This document shows positions 22,029-32,997 of a DNA stretch of 64,000 nt, in pieces. The notes below the pieces were generated by a model. The model saw nothing but the letters and a program-made list of their open reading frames with translations. It searched no databases and was not told the origin of the DNA. The stretch comes from Diploptera punctata (taxonomy: Eukaryota > Arthropoda > Insecta > Blattodea > Blaberidae). The stretch lies in the NCBI GenBank assembly GCA_030220185.1, contig JASPKZ010007283.1, positions 496,001 to 560,000 of the forward strand. The letters are read 5' to 3'. Position numbers and translations under genes: made by a program. Within the stretch, counting starts at the first letter, position 1. The number at the start of each line of letters is the position of its first letter.

Positions 22029-22414
22029 TAAAAAACATTTGAATAACTCCATTAATCTTAAAAGATAGTAAACAAAATAAAAAAAAACTATCTTACCTAG
22101 AAAGCAAATCAAATTTATTCATTATTTAACTAATCAAAAATTAAAAAAAACAATATGTTGTTTAACATTATTATAATAGAAGGGTGATAGAAGCCCTCTC
22201 CTGACAAAATGCAATAATATCTGTTTTAATTCAAGAAAAGAATAATTTATATACCACCTGCATTTACTTAATCTGCTGGGAACTTAGAAGAGGAGAATCC
22301 GGCTGTACCGAAAATTGTAGCCAACCTTTCCTAACCTTATTGGGACAAAAATCCTTCTTCAGTATTATATATATATATACTACTACTATTGCTACTACTA
22401 CTGCTACTTCATCA
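22029..22414. repeat. Spacer S2 of the macro-array
   Basis: Array spacer with 'ttacctagaaagcaaatcaa', 'ccacctgcatttacttaatc' and 'tgtaccgaaaattgtagcc', ending in short (TA)n and (CTA)n tracts just before X2. Non-coding. Confidence 0.7.
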
Positions 22415-23109
22415 TCTAATATATAAAAAACTGTTTGTTTGTTTGTTTGTTCGTGCTTTATGCGTGGCCATACCATTTATCCGATTGTGATGGGTTTTTT
22501 TTGCTAAATGTTCAGGAGATTCCCGGGATGAACATAGGCCATAAGAGAGTTGAGATACTCAATTCCTATACCCTTTGAAAAAGTCCCTTTTTTTACTCTT
22601 TAAATGTCTTACGCTGCCTAAACATTAGCTAATATATGTGTGTGTTTGTGCATTGATTTAATAAATGATATATTTCCACTACGCAACATTTAAAGTTTTA
22701 TTAAGAATCTAAATTTTGTAACAAAGCAATAACAAAAAAATTGACATAATAGTAACTTATGTTGCGGAGCAACGCCACTGAATGTGAAATTTGAAGAAGT
22801 AAGTTCTTATTTCGAATTTAATAAAGTATAAACATTTCACAGATTAAATCTATTTATAACCGTGAATTTGTGGAATGAACAATGCGCAACTCTTCCTGTA
22901 TCTGGTAAATACTAAATACATTTAGAAATGCCATATTCATCATAGATTAAATGTTTGAAAATGTATTACATGTTGAAAGCTAAATGCTTACAAATTACAA
23001 CAAATTTAAATATAAAATTTGAAATGTTCTGTTTTATATATTTTTAGATAAGATGTTATTCTAATTACAAACGTAACGTCGAATTAAATATTATTCCTGC
23101 TTGTGATTA

Positions 23110-23330
23110 TATATATAGGCCTATATATAATTGCTTAACTATTATGTTGACCACTAGATGTTAGTCGGAACGACTTCCTGCTACCTCTTGTGTGAATTGA
23201 GAATACTACATGTATAAGAAAAATGTATGTTTGTGTTGAAATATTTTGTAGATCAGTTGGTTATAGCGCTAAACCTACAGATTTTAGAGACTCGGGTTCA
23301 AATCCCGACTCGAGCATTCTTTTTTCTTTT
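23110..23330 (+). mobile_element. SINE-4, copy 1
   Basis: A leader (with 'gaattgagaatactacat' and GTATAAG, TATA-like) precedes a tRNA-like block: D arm region GTAGATCAGTTGGTTATAGC and T arm CGGGTTCAAATCCCG. Direct tandem neighbour of copy 2. Confidence 0.7.
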
Positions 23331-23424
23331 CATATCATATTTGCCTTCATTATCAAATGTTAAAAATATAGTTATAACATCTAAATATACAAGCGTTACC
23401 GATATAAAGTAAATATTCTCTTTA

Positions 23425-23627
23425 AAAATTGCTTATATGTTATGTTGGCCACTAGATGTCAGTCGGCACGACTTCCTGCTACCTTTCGTGTGAATTGAGA
23501 ATACTACATATATAGGAAAAATGTAGGTTTATGTTGGAATACTTGAGTAGCTCAGTTGGTTAGAGCACTAAAAGTACAGAGTTTAAAGACTCGGGATCAA
23601 ATCCCGACTCCGGCATTCATTTCTCAT

Positions 23628-23632
<5 letters not shown>
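23425..23632 (+). mobile_element. SINE-4, copy 2
   Basis: Same leader and tRNA-like block as copy 1: GTAGCTCAGTTGGTTAGAGC, T arm CGGGATCAAATCCCG, then 'ggcattcatttctcatatca' running into (TA)n. The acceptor ends do not pair fully, so I call a tRNA-derived repeat, not a tRNA gene. Other copies: 51085-51300, fragments at 43376 and 46983. Confidence 0.72.
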
Positions 23633-23676
<44 letters not shown>

Positions 23677-23883
23677 CTCCTATTTTTCGTATTTTTAAAA
23701 ATAAATCGAAAATTAATGTGTATAAATGACGTATTTGTGACAAACTTTAAAAAAAAGTGTTAGAATTTCGGCCCCTGTGCGAACTCTAGTAATAATAATA
23801 ATGATGATAATAATAATAATAATAATAATAATTTGATATATATATATATATACGAGTATATATACAGAATTTTAGTGTTTACA

Positions 23884-24035
23884 CATCTTTCCGTGCCTAA
23901 AGTTTTATTTTAATTCTCCACTCGTCTCTCATCATCCAATCCATGTCCTCCAGTTCTCTTGCTCTCATTCCAGTTTTTATTTCCAGCATCCACGAGTTTC
24001 GAGGTCTTCCAGGTGGTCACCATTCCAATGTTTAA
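23884..24035 (-). mobile_element. LINE 3'-end fragment
   Basis: Minus-strand reading gives a C-terminal LINE-like string with 'PGRPRNSWMLEIKTGMRARE' and 'LEDMDWMMRDEW', the 'GRPR..W' pattern seen in the other LINE tails here. Short and isolated. Confidence 0.55.
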
Positions 24036-24227
24036 TAATAATAGTAATAATAATAACATTAATAATAATAAATATAAAACATTTATATTTAAAAATCCTT
24101 TTTAATATATGAATATAAATTTTAAAAAAATGTTCATTGTTTTTAGTACACAATTGATCTTCTTGGTGATACAATATTAAAATATATATACAGTCAATAT
24201 GCCCATTTCACCAATAAATGTTTAAAA

Positions 24228-24270
24228 TGGTCAACTAGTTTCTACAGCCAAGCTGTCATTCTCAAGACCA
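24228..24270 (-). ncRNA. Hammerhead ribozyme, family P, copy P1
   Basis: Same 43 nt as described for P5 (35483-35525), on minus, in the 3' UTR about 110 bp after the P1 stop codon. Confidence 0.65.
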
Positions 24271-24379
24271 GATATTGACTGAAGACAATATAGATAAAAA
24301 ATAAAGATACAAATTCAGTTAAAAACAAACTACGTCACATGACGCAATCATTCACAAGTGAAAGTAAAACATAATAAAA

Positions 24380-26753
24380 CTAATCCTCTTTTTTATCAAT
24401 TAGAGAAAAGAGGGGGCTGTACGGAATAGGGCCTTTGTCTTTGTTCATTATTTTATCCTTATTTTTATAAATTTCCAAACTTTCAAGGACGTTAAGGAAT
24501 TTGAAATCCCTGACCGAACGAACCAGCCTAAGATTACTTTTGTTGATAGCGTGACCGTACTCAGAAATATGCTGGGCAACTCCAGATTTTTCAATTCTGT
24601 TGAGTCTGAAATGGGCAATATGTTCATTAAATCTGGTTAAAATGGATCTTCTGGTTTGCCCAACATATTTCAAGTCACAGTCATTGCATGCAATTTCATA
24701 AATCCCGGATTTCTCTATACAATCGACTTTATCTTTAGGGTTTCCAAGTAAACTATTTAATGTCAAAGTGGAAGTGAAAATCAATTTAGTATCTAGTCCT
24801 TTGAATATCTTGTTCAAACCTCTAGTTAAAGAGGGAACGTACGGCATAATAGCAAAATTAGCTTTATTAATAGGAGAATGGAAAGCTGTAGAATCCATAA
24901 CAAGTTTTCTAAATTCAAATTTACGAATCAACTTATCAATAATATTTCCATTGAAACCATTACACTTAGCTATATCTTTAATGGTTTGTAATTCCTTATT
25001 ATATCTATTTTTACTTAACGGAAAAGTGATAAGACGGTGAACTAAAAAATTGAAACTGGCCATTTTATGTTGATTACAATGGTGAGAATCTGCCGGGATA
25101 TATCTAAATGTACTGGTATCTTTTCTATAAATATCAAATTCCAATCTATAATTGTTTCTAATTATTATCATATCTAAAAAAGGCAGCCTTCCATTCTCTT
25201 CCTCTTCATACGTAAAATTTATGCTGGGAGTTCGGTCATTTAATATTTCAACAAATTCCTGTACATTGCATTTTTTGGTGTCAAAAATAGCAAAAATGTC
25301 GTCAACATATCTGAGCCAGACCCTTGGAAAGTAATCTAATTCCTTCCCAAGCTCCGTCTCAAATCTGCTCATAAAAAGATCAGCTAGGAAAGGAGACAAT
25401 GAATTACCCATTGCCGTTCCCTCCTTTTGTTCATAAAACTTATTGTTAAATTGAAAAATGTTCTGATTCATGCAAAGTTCCGTTAACTTGATATATTGAT
25501 TGACAATATGGGGCTCCAATTTATTCTGTAGTAGTAGGTCTTCCAAGAAACTCAGCGTCTGAGGTATAGGTATACTAGGAAAGAGAGATTTCACATCAAA
25601 AGAAATCAAAATCTCTCCATCCTTCAGCTCGATGTTCTTGGTTTTCTCAATGAATTCCAACGAATTCTTAACAGCAAAGCCGGGCTGTGGTAGGGGAAGA
25701 TTACCAAACTCACAACTCAACCATTTAGAAATATTATAAGTGGGTGCAGATATAGCTGAAACTATAGGTCTAACTAATTTTCCTGGTTTGTGTATTTTTG
25801 GTAAACAGTACAATTTAGGTACCAGAGGATTCGAAATATGCAATTTGCGTTTTAATTCTTTAGTAACCAGATGATTGCACGAATTCACAACATTAGTTAC
25901 GTCCCTGATCATTTTAGGTAATGGATTTTTATTAACCAACTGGTAAGGACCACCATTAATCATATCATTAACACGATCATAGTAGTCCTGTTTATCCAAG
26001 ACAACGACCCTATTCCCTTTATCAGCTTTCATGTAAAAGCAATCCCTTCTTCTCAAACCTTTAATGACTCTCTTGTTTTGTATATCAGTGCTATTTGATG
26101 ATTTCTTAGTAGTAGCCAAATTCTTCGTAACGATCTGTTTGCTAAATTCTCTGATATATTGTTTTGTGGGTTCATTAAAATGTTTGATTGAAGATTCGAT
26201 GCCAGCAATAACATTTTCAATTTCAGAATTGTGATCCGGTAAAGCAAATTTTAGGCCTTTATTTAACAACTGCAGTTCTTGGTCATTAAAGGTTTGTGAA
26301 GAGAGATTCTCAACAATACTGACCCTATCGGAGCATACCCCGGACCCTCCCCTGCGATCAATAAGTTTTTTCAATTTAATCTGTTGGGAAGAACGTTTTT
26401 TCTGAACCTTAAAAATTGATCGATCGAAACATATTTCTCTGAAATTCACACCAGTCTAAAAATTCCAGTTCGGTAAGATGTGCTGTTAATGTTTTCCATA
26501 GTTTATAAGATTGAATTTCCAATCTGCTCCTCTTCGAATAAAGGTATTTTATTTCGGAATCTAGCCACTTTTGTTTGGTAAATTTGGTTATTCTCTCTCT
26601 GTTTCTACAATTTTTTGATACATTTACTTGAATGAACTTTGGAAAAACTGATTCTTTTTTACAATTCTTCAAAAAGGCAATGTCCAAACCAATGAAACTT
26701 ATTTTCATACTTATTTTATGGTATAGATTGTGATCAGATTTCCTAGTCATCAT
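24380..26753 (-). pseudogene. PLE family P copy P1, RT/GIY-YIG gene with one frameshift
   Basis: Identical in layout to P2 (27391-29763), but an extra A in the A-run near 26411-26416 (five A where P2 has four, as read on plus) splits the frame into a 114-codon front (from 26753) and a 689-codon remainder. All RT and GIY-YIG motifs are intact downstream. The lesion is a single homopolymer indel, so a sequencing or assembly error should be considered before calling it dead. Confidence 0.9.
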
Positions 26754-27390
26754 ATTGAAATCAGTCTAATAAATCACAATCTCCGTAACAATATCACTTA
26801 CAAACACAGTGGTTATAAGCTGAACCTGAAGAAACCGGAGAGTAGAATACCAAGGTGTGATTGAGTTTGAAGTTGAAGTTCGTAGTCGTTCAAAAGTCCA
26901 ATTGTATTATCAAAATTATAACAGGTGATGTATTTGCAAACGATTAACAAATCCACTGTGTAGATGATTAATTATTAATAAAATCGTAGATTCTTCCCTG
27001 ATGAAATATAACACTAGATTCCACACTTAAAACTCACAAGCAGGGTCCGGGCACAAATCCAACCGATGACCATATGTCAAAACATAAAATAATCGTAGCT
27101 TTATTATTGTCAATAGTCAATATAGATCGAATTGACCTGGATGTCAAATGTATTTAGTACACAATTGATCTTCTTGGTGATACAATATTAAAATATATAT
27201 ACAGTCAATATGCCCATTTCACCAATAAATGTTTAAAATGGTCAACTAGTTTCTACAGCCAAGCTGTCATTCTCAAGACCAGATATTGACTGAAGACAAT
27301 ATAGATAAAAAATAAAGATACAAATTCAGTTAAAAACAAACTACGTCACATGACGCAATCATTCACAAGTGAAAGTAAAACATAATAAAA
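26754..27390 (-). promoter_or_regulatory. PLE P1/P2 junction: P1 5' leader and P2 3' UTR
   Basis: On minus this 637-bp stretch is the 3' UTR of P2 (27390 to about 27156, with the hammerhead at 27239-27281) followed by the ~400-bp leader of P1. In tandem PLEs this repeated part is the pseudo-LTR. Promoter activity is expected from family knowledge; I see no clear core promoter. Confidence 0.6.
27239..27281 (-). ncRNA. Hammerhead ribozyme, family P, copy P2
   Basis: Exact match to the P1 and P5 motif. Being in a tandem array, cleavage here would release 3.01-kb unit-length RNA. Confidence 0.65.
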
Positions 27391-29763
27391 CTAATCCTCT
27401 TTTTTATCAATTAGAGAAAAGAGGGGGCTGTACGGAATAGGGCCTTTGTCTTTGTTCATTATTTTATCCTTATTTTTATAAATTTCCAAACTTTCAAGGA
27501 CGTTAAGGAATTTGAAATCCCTGACCGAACGAACCAGCCTAAGATTACTTTTGTTGATAGCGTGACCGTACTCAGAAATATGCTGGGCAACTCCAGATTT
27601 TTCAATTCTGTTGAGTCTGAAATGGGCAATATGTTCATTAAATCTGGTTAAAATGGATCTTCTGGTTTGCCCAACATATTTCAAGTCACAGTCATTGCAT
27701 GCAATTTCATAAATCCCGGATTTCTCTATACAATCGACTTTATCTTTAGGGTTTCCAAGTAAACTATTTAATGTCAAAGTGGAAGTGAAAATCAATTTAG
27801 TATCTAGTCCTTTGAATATCTTGTTCAAACCTCTAGTTAAAGAGGGAACGTACGGCATAATAGCAAAATTAGCTTTATTAATAGGAGAATGGAAAGCTGT
27901 AGAATCCATAACAAGTTTTCTAAATTCAAATTTACGAATCAACTTATCAATAATATTTCCATTGAAACCATTACACTTAGCTATATCTTTAATGGTTTGT
28001 AATTCCTTATTATATCTATTTTTACTTAACGGAAAAGTGATAAGACGGTGAACTAAAAAATTGAAACTGGCCATTTTATGTTGATTACAATGGTGAGAAT
28101 CTGCCGGGATATATCTAAATGTACTGGTATCTTTTCTATAAATATCAAATTCCAATCTATAATTGTTTCTAATTATTATCATATCTAAAAAAGGCAGCCT
28201 TCCATTCTCTTCCTCTTCATACGTAAAATTTATGCTGGGAGTTCGGTCATTTAATATTTCAACAAATTCCTGTACATTGCATTTTTTGGTGTCAAAAATA
28301 GCAAAAATGTCGTCAACATATCTGAGCCAGACCCTTGGAAAGTAATCTAATTCCTTCCCAAGCTCCGTCTCAAATCTGCTCATAAAAAGATCAGCTAGGA
28401 AAGGAGACAATGAATTACCCATTGCCGTTCCCTCCTTTTGTTCATAAAACTTATTGTTAAATTGAAAAATGTTCTGATTCATGCAAAGTTCCGTTAACTT
28501 GATATATTGATTGACAATATGGGGCTCCAATTTATTCTGTAGTAGTAGGTCTTCCAAGAAACTCAGCGTCTGAGGTATAGGTATACTAGGAAAGAGAGAT
28601 TTCACATCAAAAGAAATCAAAATCTCTCCATCCTTCAGCTCGATGTTCTTGGTTTTCTCAATGAATTCCAACGAATTCTTAACAGCAAAGCCGGGCTGTG
28701 GTAGGGGAAGATTACCAAACTCACAACTCAACCATTTAGAAATATTATAAGTGGGTGCAGATATAGCTGAAACTATAGGTCTAACTAATTTTCCTGGTTT
28801 GTGTATTTTTGGTAAACAGTACAATTTAGGTACCAGAGGATTCGAAATATGCAATTTGCGTTTTAATTCTTTAGTAACCAGATGATTGCACGAATTCACA
28901 ACATTAGTTACGTCCCTGATCATTTTAGGTAATGGATTTTTATTAACCAACTGGTAAGGACCACCATTAATCATATCATTAACATGATCATAGTAGTCCT
29001 GTTTATCCAAGACAACGACCCTATTCCCTTTATCAGCTTTCATGTAAAAGCAATCCCTTCTTCTCAAACCTTTAATGACTCTCTTGTTTTGTATATCAGT
29101 GCTATTTGATGATTTCTTAGTAGTAGCCAAATTCTTCGTAACGATCTGTTTGCTAAATTCTCTGATATATTGTTTTGTGGGTTCATTAAAATGTTTGATT
29201 GAAGATTCGATGCCAGCAATAACATTTTCAATTTCAGAATTGTGATCCGGTAAAGCAAATTTTAGGCCTTTATTTAACAACTGCAGTTCTTGGTCATTAA
29301 AGGTTTGTGAAGAGAGATTCTCAACAATACTGACCCTATCGGAGCATACCCCGGACCCTCCCCTGCGATCAATAAGTTTTTTCAATTTAATCTGTTGGGA
29401 AGAACGTTTTTTCTGAACCTTAAAATTGATCGATCGAAACATATTTCTCTGAAATTCACACCAGTCTAAAAATTCCAGTTCGGTAAGATGTGCTGTTAAT
29501 GTTTTCCATAGTTTATAAGATTGAATTTCCAATCTGCTCCTCTTCGAATAAAGGTATTTAATTTCGGAATCTAGCCACTTTTGTTTGGTAAATTTGGTTA
29601 TTCTCTCTCTGTTTCTACAATTTTTTGATACATTTACTTGAATGAACTTTGGAAAAACTGATTCTTTTTTACAATTCTTCAAAAAGGCAATGTCCAAACC
29701 AATGAAACTTATTTTCATACTTATTTTATGGTATAGATTGTGATCAGATTTCCTAGTCATCAT
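27391..29763 (-). CDS. Penelope-like reverse transcriptase with GIY-YIG endonuclease (790 aa)
   Basis: The only uninterrupted family P gene. Start is the first of two Met codons (MMTRKSDHN). An N-terminal basic region (to about residue 300) includes 'RRDCFYMKADKGNRVVVLDK'. RT core: 'YCLPKIHKPGKLVRPIVS' (about 315-332), 'ISFDVKSLFPSIPI' (first catalytic Asp, about 386), 'GTAMGNSLSPFLADLFM' (about 445-461), 'RYVDDIFAIF' (YVDD, about 482-485), 'RLPFLDMI' (about 525). A linker leads to the GIY-YIG domain at about 683: GIY, then 'CNDCDLKYVGQT', with Arg in 'ILTRFNEH' and conserved His/Glu later. The C terminus is '...SLIDKKED'. PLE proteins nick DNA with GIY-YIG and prime reverse transcription there; homology to telomerase RT is known for this class. 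Intact motifs and near-identity to its neighbours suggest recent activity. Confidence 0.93.
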   Translation of the reverse strand: MMTRKSDHNLYHKISMKISFIGLDIAFLKNCKKESVFPKFIQVNVSKNCRNRERITKFTKQKWLDSEIKYLYSKRSRLEIQSYKLWKTLTAHLTELEFLDWCEFQRNMFRSINFKVQKKRSSQQIKLKKLIDRRGGSGVCSDRVSIVENLSSQTFNDQELQLLNKGLKFALPDHNSEIENVIAGIESSIKHFNEPTKQYIREFSKQIVTKNLATTKKSSNSTDIQNKRVIKGLRRRDCFYMKADKGNRVVVLDKQDYYDHVNDMINGGPYQLVNKNPLPKMIRDVTNVVNSCNHLVTKELKRKLHISNPLVPKLYCLPKIHKPGKLVRPIVSAISAPTYNISKWLSCEFGNLPLPQPGFAVKNSLEFIEKTKNIELKDGEILISFDVKSLFPSIPIPQTLSFLEDLLLQNKLEPHIVNQYIKLTELCMNQNIFQFNNKFYEQKEGTAMGNSLSPFLADLFMSRFETELGKELDYFPRVWLRYVDDIFAIFDTKKCNVQEFVEILNDRTPSINFTYEEEENGRLPFLDMIIIRNNYRLEFDIYRKDTSTFRYIPADSHHCNQHKMASFNFLVHRLITFPLSKNRYNKELQTIKDIAKCNGFNGNIIDKLIRKFEFRKLVMDSTAFHSPINKANFAIMPYVPSLTRGLNKIFKGLDTKLIFTSTLTLNSLLGNPKDKVDCIEKSGIYEIACNDCDLKYVGQTRRSILTRFNEHIAHFRLNRIEKSGVAQHISEYGHAINKSNLRLVRSVRDFKFLNVLESLEIYKNKDKIMNKDKGPIPYSPLFSLIDKKED

Positions 29764-30402
29764 ATTGAAATCAGTCTAATAAATCACAATCTCCGTAACA
29801 ATATCACTTACAAACACAGTGGTTATAAGCTGAACCTGAAGAAACCGGAGAGTAGAATACCAAGGTGTGATTGAGTTTGAAGTTGAAGTTCGTAGTCGTT
29901 CAAAAGTCCAATTGTATTATCAAAATTATAACAGGTGATGTATTTGCAAACGATTAACAAATCCACTGTGTAGATGATTAATTATTAATAAAATCGTAGA
30001 TTCTTCCCTGATGAAATATAACACTAGATTCCACACTTAAAACTCACAAGCAGGGTCCGGTGCACAAATCCAACCGATGACCATATGTCAAAACATAAAA
30101 TAATCGTAGCTTTATTATTTGTCAATAGTCAATATAGATCGAATTGACCTGGATGTCAAATGTATTTAGTACACAATTGATCTTCTTGGTGATACAATAT
30201 TAAAATATATATACAGTCAATATGCCCATTTCACCAATAAATGTTTAAAATGGTCAACTAGTTTCTACAGCCAAGCTGTCATTCTCAAGACCAGATATTG
30301 ACTGAAGACAATATAGATAAAAAATAAAGATACAAATTCAGTTAAAAACAAACTACGTCACATGACGCAATCATTCACAAGTGAAAGTAAAACATAATAA
30401 AA
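29764..30402 (-). promoter_or_regulatory. PLE P2/P3 junction: P2 leader and P3 3' UTR
   Basis: Same composition as 26754-27390 with two 1-nt differences (near 30060 and 30118). Contains the P3 hammerhead. Confidence 0.6.
30251..30293 (-). ncRNA. Hammerhead ribozyme, family P, copy P3
   Basis: Exact match to the P1, P2 and P5 motif. Confidence 0.65.
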
Positions 30403-31936
30403 CTAATCCTCTTTTTTATCAATTAGAGAAAAGAGGGGGCTGTACGGAATAGGGCCTTTGTCTTTGTTCATTATTTTATCCTTATTTTTATAAATTTCCA
30501 AACTTTCAAGGACGTTAAGGAATTTGAAATCCCTGACCGAACGAACCAGCCTAAGATTACTTTTGTTGATAGCGTGACCGTACTCAGAAATATGCTGGGC
30601 AACTCCAGATTTTTCAATTCTGTTGAGTCTGAAATGGGCAATATGTTCATTAAATCTGGTTAAAATGGATCTTCTGGTTTGCCCAACATATTTCAAGTCA
30701 CAGTCATTGCATGCAATTTCATAAATCCCGGATTTCTCTATACAATCGACTTTATCTTTAGGGTTTCCAAGTAAACTATTTAATGTCAAAGTGGAAGTGA
30801 AAATCAATTTAGTATCTAGTCCTTTGAATATCTTGTTCAAACCTCTAGTTAAAGAGGGAACGTACGGCATAATAGCAAAATTAGCTTTATTAATAGGAGA
30901 ATGGAAAGCTGTAGAATCCATAACAAGTTTTCTAAATTCAAATTTACGAATCAACTTATCAATAATATTTCCATTGAAACCATTACACTTAGCTATATCT
31001 TTAATGGTTTGTAATTCCTTATTATATCTATTTTTACTTAACGGAAAAGTGATAAGACGGTGAACTAAAAAATTGAAACTGGCCATTTTATGTTGATTAC
31101 AATGGTGAGAATCTGCCGGGATATATCTAAATGTACTGGTATCTTTTCTATAAATATCAAATTCCAATCTATAATTGTTTCTAATTATTATCATATCTAA
31201 AAAAGGCAGCCTTCCATTCTCTTCCTCTTCATACGTAAAATTTATGCTGGGAGTTCGGTCATTTAATATTTCAACAAATTCCTGTACATTGCATTTTTGG
31301 TGTCAAAAATAGCAAAAATGTCGTCAACATATCTGAGCCAGACCCTTGGAAAGTAATCTAATTCCTTCCCAAGCTCCGTCTCAAATCTGCTCATAAAAAG
31401 ATCAGCTAGGAAAGGAGACAATGAATTACCCATTGCCGTTCCCTCCTTTTGTTCATAAAACTTATTGTTAAATTGAAAAATGTTCTGATTCATGCAAAGT
31501 TCCGTTAACTTGATATATTGATTGACAATATGGGGCTCCAATTTATTCTGTAGTAGTAGGTCTTCCAAGAAACTCAGCGTCTGAGGTATAGGTATACTAG
31601 GAAAGAGAGATTTCACATCAAAAGAAATCAAAATCTCTCCATCCTTCAGCTCGATGTTCTTGGTTTTCTCAATGAATTCCAACGAATTCTTAACAGCAAA
31701 GCCGGGCTGTGGTAGGGGAAGATTACCAAACTCACAACTCAACCATTTAGAAATATTATAAGTGGGTGCAGATATAGCTGAAACTATAGGTCTAACTAAT
31801 TTTCCTGGTTTGTGTATTTTTGGTAAACAGTACAATTTAGGTACCAGAGGATTCGAAATATGCAATTTGCGTTTTAATTCTTTAGTAACCAGATGATTGC
31901 ACGAATTCACAACATTAGTTACGTCCCTGATCATTT
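30403..31936 (-). pseudogene. PLE family P copy P3, 5'-truncated and frameshifted
   Basis: Covers the RT domain from 'KMIRDVTNVVNSCNHLV' through YVDD and GIY-YIG to the normal stop. A one-base loss in the T-run near 31292-31297 shifts the frame after 'FAIFDTK'. The 5' part is missing: at 31936 the sequence switches to plus-strand P4. The first dozen codons of the open frame across the junction belong to the opposite strand of P4 and are spurious. Confidence 0.92.
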
Positions 31937-32353
31937 TAGATACTAAATTGATTTTCACTTCCACTTTGACATTAAATAGTTTACTTGGAAACCCTAAAGA
32001 TAAGGTCGATTGTATAGAGAAATCCGGGATTTATGAAATTGCATGCAATGACTGTGACTTGAAATATGTTGGGCAAACCAGAAGATCCATTTTAACCAGA
32101 TTTAATGAACATATTGCCCATTTCAGACTCAACAGAATTGAAAAATCTGGAGTTGCCCAGCATATTTCTGAGTACGGTCACGCTATCAACAAAAGTAATC
32201 TTAGGCTGGTTCGTTCGGTCAGGGATTTCAAATTCCTTAACGTCCTTGAAAGTTTGGAAATTTATAAAAATAAGGATAAAAATAATGAACAAAGACAAAG
32301 GCCCTATTCCGTACAGCCCCCTCTTTTCTCTAATTGATAAAAAAGAGGATTAG
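31937..32353 (+). pseudogene. PLE family P copy P4, GIY-YIG portion only
   Basis: Begins inside the linker at 'DTKLIFTSTLTLNSLLGN' and runs through the whole GIY-YIG domain. An extra base near 32280 (run of A) shifts the last codons. Lacks the entire RT domain. Followed by the 3' UTR with a slightly altered hammerhead and then the P5 leader. Confidence 0.9.
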
Positions 32354-32462
32354 TTTTTATTATGTTTTACTTTCACTTGTGAATGATTGCGTCATGTGAC
32401 GTAGTTTGTTTTAACTGAATTTGTATCTTTATTTTTTATCTATATTGTCTTCAGTCAATATC

Positions 32463-32506
32463 TGGTCTTGAGAATGAACAGCTTGGCTGTAGAAACTAGT
32501 TGACCA
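32463..32506 (+). ncRNA. Hammerhead ribozyme variant, copy P4
   Basis: As in P5 but with one extra A just before stem II (AATGAACAGC). The core and both other stems are unchanged. Confidence 0.55.
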
Positions 32507-32997
32507 TTTTAAACATTTATTGGTGAAATGGGCATATTGACTGTATATATATTTTAATATTGTATCACCAAGAAGATCAATTGTGTACTAAATACATTTG
32601 ACATCCAGGTCAATTCGATCTATATTGACTATTGACAAATAATAAAGCTACGATTATTTTATGTTTTGACATATTGTCATCGGTTGGATTTGTGCACCGG
32701 ACCCTCCTGCTTGTGAGTTTTAAGTGTGGAATCTAGTGTTATATTTCATCAGGGAAGAATCTACGATTTTATTAATAATTAATCATCTACACAGTGGATT
32801 TGTTAATCGTTTGCAAATACATCACCTGTTATAATTTTGATAATACAATTGGACTTTTGAACGACTACGAACTTCAACTTCAAACTCAATCACACCTTGG
32901 TATTCTACTCTCCGGTTTCTTCAGGTTCAGCTTATAACCACTGTGTTTGTAAGTGATATTGTTACGGAGATTGTGATTTATTAGACTGATTTCAATA

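Larger units (their letters stand above)
22415..23789 (+). mobile_element. Helitron-like X2, with two SINE-4 copies inside
   Basis: Starts TCTAATATATAAAAAACTG; ends with a decayed hairpin (CGGCCCCTGTGCGAA) and CTAG then T. About 500 bp longer than bare X because of the tandem SINE-4 pair at 23110-23632. Confidence 0.62.

Noticed and set aside
23545..23615. Functional tRNA gene in SINE-4
   Set aside because: The cloverleaf lacks a paired acceptor stem and the unit is repeated with its leader.
24768..25040. 90-codon plus-strand frame (MEVKINLVSS...) repeated at 27779 and 30791
   Set aside because: It is the antisense of the PLE linker/GIY-YIG coding region and repeats only because the PLE repeats.
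26998..27010. CTGATGA string on plus in the PLE leader as a hammerhead core
   Set aside because: No following stem II, GAAA or cleavage triplet at suitable distance; the real motif is at 27239-27281 on minus.
31897..32337. 146-codon frame spanning the P3/P4 junction as a novel fusion protein
   Set aside because: Its start comes from the antisense of P3; the rest is ordinary GIY-YIG sequence of P4 with a frameshift at the end.
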